Below are positions 57,921 to 64,000 of a DNA stretch of 64,000 bases, one piece after another. The position numbers and the translations under genes were made by a program. How positions within the stretch are numbered: position 1 is the first letter of the stretch; the number at the start of each line of letters is the position of its first letter. Source of the stretch: Pseudonocardia autotrophica (GTDB lineage Bacteria; Actinomycetota; Actinomycetes; Mycobacteriales; Pseudonocardiaceae). The DNA lies in contig NZ_AP018920.1 in assembly GCF_003945385.1 (NCBI RefSeq), positions 4,774,001 through 4,838,000 on the forward strand. The letters run 5' to 3'. The notes under the pieces were generated by a model. The model saw nothing but the letters and a program-made list of their open reading frames with translations. It did no database searches and was not told the DNA's origin.

Positions 57921-58077
57921 GGTCGTCCTGCCCTCGTCGTCCACTCTGTTGCTCGTGTGAACGCAGTACAGGTCATGCCGCAGCGGCACACTCAACCCCG
58001 AGTGACGCCCACCACTCGCAGCACGGGATCCGGCAGTGGATCGCTGCGACACCGCGTCGGGGTCCCGACCACCCGGG

Positions 58078-59409
58078 TCAGCGGTCCATGGTCGTCTCGA
58101 TGCGCCGCCCGGTGGTCAGCACGACGCCTATGCCGGCCACCATGACCGCGGCGATCGTCAGCAGCGCCCAGGTGTAGCTGCCGGTGGCGTCGTGGATCGC
58201 GCCGGTGACGTACGGCCCGACGAAGCCGGACAGGTTGCTCACCGAGTTGATCACCGCGATCCCGGCGGCCGCCGCCGCGCCGGTGAGCGCGAGCGGCGGG
58301 ATCCGCCAGAACTGCGGCATCGCGCTGTAGATCCCGGCGGTGCTCAGGCACACCGCCGCCACGAAGAGATACCCGCTGCCCGCGGCGGTCGCGAGCACCA
58401 GCCCGGCGGCACCGACGGCCATCGGCACGACGGTGGCGGTGACCGCGCTGAGCCGGCCCGAGACCCGCGACCACATGATCATCACGATGATCGCGAAGGC
58501 CGAGGGGATCGCCGAGACGAGCACGCTGTTCACGTCGCCTCCGGCGGCGTCGCTGATCGTGGAGATCATCGTCGGGAGGAAGAAGGCGAGCGGGTAGAGG
58601 CCGAAGACCACGGTGAAGAACGCGATCGCGAGCACCCACACCCGGCCGCTGCGCATCGAGGCCCCGAACCCGCTGATCGCACCGCTGGCGGCGCGCTTCT
58701 CCTCGTCGGCCTGCAGCGCGGCCTCGACCCGTGCGCGGTCGTCGTCGGACAGCCATTTCGCGTCGGACGGACGGTCCGGCAGCAGGCAGAAGACGACCAC
58801 CGCGACCATCAGCGTCAACACCCCCTCGACCAGGAACAGCGACCGCCACGCGGACAGGGGGAACAGGATGTCGCCCCAGGACAGCAGGGCCGCGGCGAGC
58901 GGGGCACCGACGATCGACGACAGCGGGATCATCAGGAAGAACGTCGCCATCACCCAGGACCGCACCTTCCGGGGGAACCAGAAGGTCAGGTAGAGCAGGA
59001 TGCCGGCGGCGAGCCCGGCCTCGGCGAAGCCCAGGGCCAGCCGGGCGAGGTACAGGTGCGCCGCGGAGTCCACATAGGCGGTCAGCGCGGTGATCAGGCC
59101 CCAGGTGACCATGATCCGCGTGATCCACTTGCGGGCCCCGAAGCGGCGCAGCGCCATGTTGCTCGGCACCTCGACCAGGATGTAGCCGATGAAGAACAAC
59201 CCGCCGGCCAGGCCGATCTGGGCCGCGTCGAGACCGAGCTCGCGGGACATCGGCTGGGCGACGTACCCGAGGTTGGCCCGGTCGATGTAGCTCATCAGAT
59301 AGGCGAGGCCGACGATCGGGATGATGCGCCAGGCGATCCGGCGCCACAGGCGGCGCTCGGCCTCGTCCTGGATCTCCGGATCCGTGCCCGTGACGTCACT
59401 GCTGCTCAT
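58078..59409 (-). CDS. MFS transporter, anion:cation symporter type
   Basis: 443 residues from ATG 59409 with GGAAGGCCACTGTC upstream. It has twelve predicted helices, and the N-terminal YIDRANLGYV signature of the ACS family, whose members import organic anions such as phthalate, tartrate and allantoate. It lies 25 bp after the hyuB-like gene on the same strand, so it is probably the last gene of the hydantoinase-type operon and brings in that pathway's substrate. The substrate is likely a carboxylate or cyclic amide (inference). Confidence 0.87.
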   Translation of the reverse strand: MSSSDVTGTDPEIQDEAERRLWRRIAWRIIPIVGLAYLMSYIDRANLGYVAQPMSRELGLDAAQIGLAGGLFFIGYILVEVPSNMALRRFGARKWITRIMVTWGLITALTAYVDSAAHLYLARLALGFAEAGLAAGILLYLTFWFPRKVRSWVMATFFLMIPLSSIVGAPLAAALLSWGDILFPLSAWRSLFLVEGVLTLMVAVVVFCLLPDRPSDAKWLSDDDRARVEAALQADEEKRAASGAISGFGASMRSGRVWVLAIAFFTVVFGLYPLAFFLPTMISTISDAAGGDVNSVLVSAIPSAFAIIVMIMWSRVSGRLSAVTATVVPMAVGAAGLVLATAAGSGYLFVAAVCLSTAGIYSAMPQFWRIPPLALTGAAAAAGIAVINSVSNLSGFVGPYVTGAIHDATGSYTWALLTIAAVMVAGIGVVLTTGRRIETTMDR

Positions 59410-59434
59410 GACAGTGGCCTTCCGGTGTGTGGCC

Positions 59435-61144
59435 TCAGCGGGCCGAGCGGAGGAGTGCGGTGGCGGGGTGGTCGATGCGCCCGTCGCCGGTGACGACGAC
59501 GCGGTAGTCCTCGCGGGCGCCGCGGGGGCTGACCTTGTGGTCGAGGACGTCGTCGAGCACGGCCCCGGGGTCGCGGGTGAAGGGGTCGCCGTGCCCGCCC
59601 CCGCCGGCCGTGGTCTGCCGGTGCCGGGACCCGGCGACCATCGTGAGGTGGGGTTTGGTCTCGAGGAGGACCTCGTCCGGGCCGGGGTCGCGCAGGTTCG
59701 CCGACGGCGTGCCGTCCCGGCCGCCGGCGAGACCGTAGGGCAGCGACGTGCGCCGGTCGGACCGGATCTGGACGGTCGCCCACGGCGCGAGGACGGTCAT
59801 GTCCCGGAAGGTGGCGAGCCCGCCGCGGTAGCGGCCGGCGCCCGCCGAGTCGGTGAGGTAGCCGTAGCCGTCGATGCGGACGTGCCCGGAGCGCTCGATG
59901 TCCTCGACCGGGGTGTTGGCGAGGTTGGCGCCGAGCGGGCTGATCCCGTCGATGCCGTCCTGGTCCGGCCGGGCTCCCCAGGCTCCGCACAGGACGTCCC
60001 AGAGCACGGTGGAGGAGCCGTCGTCGCCGGTCACGCCGATCACCACCGAGTTCGGCCCGCCGTCGCCGGCCGCGGGGGTGCGGTCGGGGAAGACGGGCGC
60101 GAGCGCGCCGAGGACGGTGTCGATGAGCCGGTAGGCGACGAGCCCGCGCGCGCCGCGGGCGGCGGGCCGGTTCGCGTCGAGGATGGAGCCGGTGGGGATC
60201 TCGAAGCGGAACACCCGCTGGAAGCCGCTGTTGGCCGGGATGTCGGCGGCGAGCAGTCCCTGCACCGCGGCGTAGCACCCGGAGCGGGTGAACGACGCGG
60301 TCGCGTTGAGCGCCGAGGCCACCTGCGGCGAGCTGCCGGTGAAGTCGAACCCGAGGCCGTCGGCGTCGACGGTGACCCGGACCCGGAACGGGATGGGGTC
60401 GCCGCCGAGCCCGTCGTCGTCGATCTGGTCGGCGAACTCGTAGGTGCCCGCGACCGCGCCGTCGAGCTCGGCGCGCAGCAGGGCCTCGGAGTAGTCCAGC
60501 AGCTCGTCGACGAGCCGGCCGAACTCCCCGGTGCCGTGGCGCTCCACCAGCTCCCGCAGTCCGCGGGCCCCGGTGTGGTTGGCGGCGAGCTGGGACTCGA
60601 GGTCGCCGCGGAACAGCTCGGGTTCGCGCACGTTGCGCAGGATCAGCTCGAGGAACGTCTCGTTGGTCCGGCCGGCCTCGACGAGCCGGGACGGCGGGAT
60701 CTGCACCCCCTCGGCGAAGACGGTCGTCGACTGGACGGCCATCGAACCGGCCGCCCATCCCCCGACATCGGCGTGGTTGACGACACTCACCGCGAACCCG
60801 ACCAGCACGGCGTCGGCGAAGACCGGGGTCACCGCGAAGACGTCGGGCAGGTGCATCCCGCCGAGCGAGGGATCGTTGAGGATGTAGACGTCGCCGTCGG
60901 CGAGCGTGTCGCCGAAGCGCTCCAGCACCGCGTCCATCGCTTCGGGGATCGACCCGAGGTGCACCGGGCAGGTGTTGGCCTGGGCGATGGTCCGCCCGTC
61001 GGCATCGCACAGCGCGGCGGAGAAGTCCATGCTCGAGGCGACGATCTGGCTGTGCGCGGTGCGCAGCACGGTGATCGCCATCTCGTCGGCGGCACCGGTG
61101 ACGGCGTTGCGGAAGACCTCGAAGGTCGCGGCGTCGCGGATCAC
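59435..61144 (-). CDS. Hydantoinase B / oxoprolinase-type subunit
   Basis: 569 residues from GTG 61144, overlapping the A-subunit stop by 4 bp with GGAG upstream. The frame continues open to 63427, but that part is the shadow of the A subunit. Typical HyuB features include MAITVLRTAHSQIVASSMDFS at the N-terminus, the NDPSLGGMHLPDV metal-site region, and a Gly-rich end GGGGHGDPFTRDP. Together with subunit A it forms an ATP-dependent amidohydrolase or carboxylase-like complex acting on hydantoins, 5-oxoproline or related rings. The exact ring cannot be deduced. Confidence 0.88.
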   Translation of the reverse strand: MIRDAATFEVFRNAVTGAADEMAITVLRTAHSQIVASSMDFSAALCDADGRTIAQANTCPVHLGSIPEAMDAVLERFGDTLADGDVYILNDPSLGGMHLPDVFAVTPVFADAVLVGFAVSVVNHADVGGWAAGSMAVQSTTVFAEGVQIPPSRLVEAGRTNETFLELILRNVREPELFRGDLESQLAANHTGARGLRELVERHGTGEFGRLVDELLDYSEALLRAELDGAVAGTYEFADQIDDDGLGGDPIPFRVRVTVDADGLGFDFTGSSPQVASALNATASFTRSGCYAAVQGLLAADIPANSGFQRVFRFEIPTGSILDANRPAARGARGLVAYRLIDTVLGALAPVFPDRTPAAGDGGPNSVVIGVTGDDGSSTVLWDVLCGAWGARPDQDGIDGISPLGANLANTPVEDIERSGHVRIDGYGYLTDSAGAGRYRGGLATFRDMTVLAPWATVQIRSDRRTSLPYGLAGGRDGTPSANLRDPGPDEVLLETKPHLTMVAGSRHRQTTAGGGGHGDPFTRDPGAVLDDVLDHKVSPRGAREDYRVVVTGDGRIDHPATALLRSAR

Positions 61145-63228
61145 GGTCGACTCCAGGAGATGACGATGTTGTTGAGCTGGTCGCGGTGCGCCGACGCGCC
61201 GGGGGGCACGAGCGTCGTCGAGTCCATGTCCTCCACGACGAGCGGGCCGGACCGGGGCGTCGCGTCCAGCGCGGCGCGGCCGACGACCGCGACGTCGACC
61301 TCCCGGCCGTCGAAGAAGCATCGCCGGCGGCTCTCCGGGGCGGCCGGCGGGAGCGGCGCGGCGAGCGCGGCGTCCAGCCGGACACCGGCCTCGACCCGCC
61401 CGATCACGCGCAGGGTCACGATCTCGACCAGGGCGTCGGGGCCCCGGCGACCGTACGTCCGCCGGTGCTCGGCGTGGAACCACTCGCGGGCGGCGGCCAG
61501 CGCCGCCTCGTCGACCGGCCCGGACGGCAGCGGTGCCCGGAGCTCGAACCGCTGGCCGCGGTAGCGCATGTCCAGGAACCGCTCGACGACGACCTCGCGG
61601 TCGGCGACCGCGGAGCGCAGCTCGGCGTCGACGACGGCGGCCAGCCGGTCGAACTCCCCCGCGATCGCCGGCGCGCCGGCCCGGTCGGGGTCGTGGGCGG
61701 CCGAGGCGTGCCGCTCGATATCGGCGACGAGCAGCCCCAGCGCGGAGAACAGGCCGGGGTGGGTAGGCACGACGACGGTGTCGATGCCCAGCTCGCGGGC
61801 CAGCGCGGCGCCGTAGAGCGGGCCGGCACCGCCGAAGGCGACCATCGTCGTCTCCCGCGGGTCGCGGCCGCGCTCGCTGGTGACGGCCTTGACCGCGGTC
61901 GTCATCCCGGAGACGGCGACGTCGTAGGCGCCCCGGGCGGTTTCCGGCACCCCGGCGCCCAGCTCGGCGGCGACGCCGGCGAGCGCCTTGGTCGCCAGGT
62001 CCGGGTGGATCCGGACCCGTCCCCCGGCGATCGACTCCGGGTTCAGGTAGCCGAGGACGACGTTGGCGTCGGTCAGCGTGGGCCGCTCCCCGCCGTTGCC
62101 GTAGGCGGCCGGGCCGGGGCGCGAGCCCGCGCTGGACGGCCCGACGTGCAGCGCCCCGGCGGCGTCGGTGCGCACGATGCTGCCGCCACCGGCGCCGATC
62201 TCGGCGATGTCGATCGACGGCGCCCGCACCGGGTAGCCGGCGCCGGACCCGAGTCCGCGGGCCACGTTCATGCCGCCGCCGACCTCGTAGTCGGCCGAGA
62301 CGAACGGGGACCCGTCCTCGATCAGCGAGGCCTTGGCCGTCGTGCCGCCCATGTCGAAGGCGACGACCCCGGGCAGGTCCATCGCGCGGGCCAGCGCCGC
62401 CACCGCGGTCACGCCGGCCGCCGGGCCGGACTCGATGATCTCGACCGGGCGTCGGCCGACCTTCTCCGCGTCCAGCAGCCCGCCGCCGGACTGCATCACC
62501 AGCAGCGGGGCGGTGACCCCGGCGGTGACCAGGTCGCGCTCGAGCACGGTCAGGTAGTCCTGGACGGTGGGGCCGACGTAGGAGTTCACCACCGCGGTGC
62601 TGGTGCGCTCGAACTCCCCGGGCTCGGCGCCGAGGTCCACCGAGGCGGTCACGTAGACGCCCGGGAGCAGCCGGCCGAGCTCCGCGGCGACCCGCCGCTC
62701 CTCGTCGGCACGCAGGTGCGAGTTCACCAGGCACACCGCGACGGACGCGGCGCCGGAGCCCCGGATCTCCTCGGCGACCTGCGTGATCCCCTCGGCCGAC
62801 GCGGCCGGGTCGACCGTGGAGTCGGCGTGGATCCGGCCGTCGAGCTCGAACCGGCGACGCCGGGGCACCAGCGGGGCCGGCTTGGTCCAGCCGAGGTCGT
62901 AGAGCGTCGGCCGGCGCAGCCGCCCGAGCTCGAGCACATCCCGGAAGCCGCCGGTGGTGACCAGCGCGGTCACCGCGCCGTCCTTCTCCAGGATCGCGTT
63001 GGTGGCGACCGTGGTGCCGTGCAGCATCTCGGTGACGTCGGCCGCGGTCACGCCGGCGGCCTGCACCGCGGTCGTGGTCGCGGTGACGACACCCTCGCCG
63101 AAGGCCGGCGGGGTCGAGAGGACCTTCATGGGGACGATCCGTCCGCCGGAGCCGAGCGCGACGACGTCGGTGAAGGTCCCTCCGACGTCGGCGCCTACCC
63201 GCCAGCCGGCGGGGGGTGGGTGGGCCAC
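61141..63228 (-). CDS. Hydantoinase A / oxoprolinase-type subunit
   Basis: 695 residues. GTG 63228 is chosen because GGAGG lies six bases upstream; an ATG nine codons earlier has no such site. The HyuA ATPase core is clear: GADVGGTFTDVV (phosphate-1), LHGTTVATNAILEK, and DMGGTTAKASLI. The C-terminal region includes FGGAGPLYGAALAREL. It would phosphorylate the substrate to drive ring opening by subunit B. Acetone carboxylase subunits are related, but the gene order here (A, B, MFS) and a two-gene complex fit N-methylhydantoinase/oxoprolinase better. A divergent GntR regulator shares its promoter region. Confidence 0.88.
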   Translation of the reverse strand: MAHPPPAGWRVGADVGGTFTDVVALGSGGRIVPMKVLSTPPAFGEGVVTATTTAVQAAGVTAADVTEMLHGTTVATNAILEKDGAVTALVTTGGFRDVLELGRLRRPTLYDLGWTKPAPLVPRRRRFELDGRIHADSTVDPAASAEGITQVAEEIRGSGAASVAVCLVNSHLRADEERRVAAELGRLLPGVYVTASVDLGAEPGEFERTSTAVVNSYVGPTVQDYLTVLERDLVTAGVTAPLLVMQSGGGLLDAEKVGRRPVEIIESGPAAGVTAVAALARAMDLPGVVAFDMGGTTAKASLIEDGSPFVSADYEVGGGMNVARGLGSGAGYPVRAPSIDIAEIGAGGGSIVRTDAAGALHVGPSSAGSRPGPAAYGNGGERPTLTDANVVLGYLNPESIAGGRVRIHPDLATKALAGVAAELGAGVPETARGAYDVAVSGMTTAVKAVTSERGRDPRETTMVAFGGAGPLYGAALARELGIDTVVVPTHPGLFSALGLLVADIERHASAAHDPDRAGAPAIAGEFDRLAAVVDAELRSAVADREVVVERFLDMRYRGQRFELRAPLPSGPVDEAALAAAREWFHAEHRRTYGRRGPDALVEIVTLRVIGRVEAGVRLDAALAAPLPPAAPESRRRCFFDGREVDVAVVGRAALDATPRSGPLVVEDMDSTTLVPPGASAHRDQLNNIVISWSRP

Positions 63229-63335
63229 GAACGACCTCCGTCTGCGCGCTGCCATTGCGGATCCGGCGTCGTGATGACGGCGACGCCGGGTGAGATGCAC
63301 AGTAGGAGCGTTCTGAGATCTCAGCGAGACCCTGC

Positions 63336-63366
63336 TGACATATTGATTTCGCGGAAACATATGTCA
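63336..63366. promoter_or_regulatory. Inverted repeat in the hyuA-GntR promoter region
   Basis: TGACATA (63336-63342) and TATGTCA (63360-63366) are perfect 7-bp arms around 17 bp. A minus-strand TTGACA -35 overlaps the right arm, so repressor binding could block the hyuAB-MFS promoter. It overlaps the earliest possible ATG of the GntR gene. Confidence 0.5.
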
Positions 63367-63393
63367 ATCGCCGTGCGCTGTTACCGTGCGACG

Positions 63394-64000
63394 GTGCGCT
63401 ACGAGCCGGATCTGCTCCGCGAACCACCCCCCGCCGACCGGCTGATGGAGACGGCGTACCGCCGGCTGAAGCGGTCGATCATCGAGCTCCGGCGCCCGCC
63501 GGGCACCCAGTTCTCCGAGCAGGCGGTCGCCCGCGAGTTCGGGCTGAGCAAGACCCCGGTCCGCGAGGCGCTCGCCCGGCTGCACCGCGACGGGCTGGTC
63601 ACCCCGCAGCCCCGCGCCGGGTACGTGGTCTCGGCCGTGACGCTCAGCGACGTCGGCGATCTGTGCGCGATGCGCTCGCTGCTGCAGTCCGAGACCGCGT
63701 CGCTGACCGCGCGGCACGGCCTCTCGGCCGCCGAGGCGGACCGGCTGCAGGAGCTGTGCGTCGACGACGAGGACGGACAGCTCGGCGGACCCCGCTTCGA
63801 GGAGCGGTTCCGGCACAACTACGAGTTCGAGTCGATCATCGCCAACGGGTGCCGCAACGCCCGGCTCGCCGCGGCCGCGGTCGACGCGCTGGACGAGATC
63901 GAGCGCGTGGTCCGGCTGGCGCTGAAGCTGGACCCGTCGATGCCACCGGGGAGGATCGACGAGCGCCGGGCCCTGGTCGACGCGATCGTCGCCCGGGAGC
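63394..64000 (+). CDS. GntR/FadR-family regulator, C-terminus cut off
   Basis: At least 202 residues are visible before the window ends. GTG 63394 gives a protein starting MRYEPDLLREPPP; an in-frame ATG at 63361 is possible but overlaps the inverted repeat. The winged helix (about 20-85) is standard: FSEQAVAREFGLSKTPVREALARLHRDGLV. The helical FCD ligand domain follows, with the metal-site region FRHNYEFESIIA. It is divergent from the hydantoinase-type operon and is expected to repress it until a pathway metabolite binds. Confidence 0.88.
   Translation, partial: MRYEPDLLREPPPADRLMETAYRRLKRSIIELRRPPGTQFSEQAVAREFGLSKTPVREALARLHRDGLVTPQPRAGYVVSAVTLSDVGDLCAMRSLLQSETASLTARHGLSAAEADRLQELCVDDEDGQLGGPRFEERFRHNYEFESIIANGCRNARLAAAAVDALDEIERVVRLALKLDPSMPPGRIDERRALVDAIVARE

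Noticed and set aside
61145..63427. Extension of the hydantoinase B frame to 63427
   Set aside because: This part is another frame of the A subunit, which has all ATPase motifs in its own frame.

Overview
The window is chromosomal DNA from a high-GC actinobacterium. GC is about 70% or more throughout, GTG starts are common, and neighbouring genes often overlap by 4 bp (ATGA/GTGA). Gene content points to a Pseudonocardiaceae-like genome (Pseudonocardia/Amycolatopsis type): a GcoA/GcoB guaiacol demethylase pair, a rifamycin phosphotransferase with its rifamycin-associated element, and many flavin and P450 monooxygenases. No tRNA, rRNA, CRISPR array, insertion sequence or phage gene was found.

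Region 1 (1-3517) holds the N-terminus of a flavin monooxygenase, a divergent GAF/Fis activator without a sigma54 contact loop, and an MFS exporter with a His-rich tail.

Region 2 (3797-29057) is an iron-siderophore locus and the most original part of the window. An AraC regulator is divergent from a ferric-siderophore ABC importer (lipoprotein, two FecCD permeases, ATPase) ending in a siderophore-interacting reductase. Facing it is a biosynthetic operon on the minus strand: panD, an EntE-like aryl-AMP ligase, a 4082-residue three-module NRPS, and an aryl-carrier-protein/3-dehydroshikimate dehydratase fusion. The parts fit together. The dehydratase half would make 3,4-dihydroxybenzoate (protocatechuate), the ligase would load it on the carrier half, and PanD would make beta-alanine, which the second adenylation domain's pocket code predicts as its substrate. 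No 2,3-DHB (entABC) genes are in the window. A heterodimeric ABC exporter-type pair follows on the plus strand. Two IdeR/DmdR-like iron boxes flank the locus.

Region 3 (29195-43088) holds a methyltransferase, a DinB-like protein, rifamycin phosphotransferase (rph) with a perfect RAE palindrome, a large LuxR regulator, a BVMO-esterase pair, an unusual 360-residue TetR protein, and an operon of a winged-helix protein, a truncated PPDK-like dikinase and a histidine phosphatase. It ends with the AraC regulator of the next region.

Region 4 (43230-53740) is aromatic catabolism. gcoAB (guaiacol to catechol) shares a probable operon with a second P450 and a phthalate-type reductase. Next come an alpha/beta hydrolase, a maleylacetate reductase/hydroxyquinol dioxygenase fusion coupled to a TfdB/resorcinol-hydroxylase-like flavoprotein, and a divergent LysR regulator.

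Region 5 (53771-64000) holds an HxlR regulator with palindromic operators, two tandem imine-reductase-like genes, a CPBP protease, a frameshifted glycosyltransferase, an MFS transporter with hydantoinase/oxoprolinase A and B genes, and a divergent GntR regulator cut by the window end. All functions are read from motifs and gene context. No database search was run.
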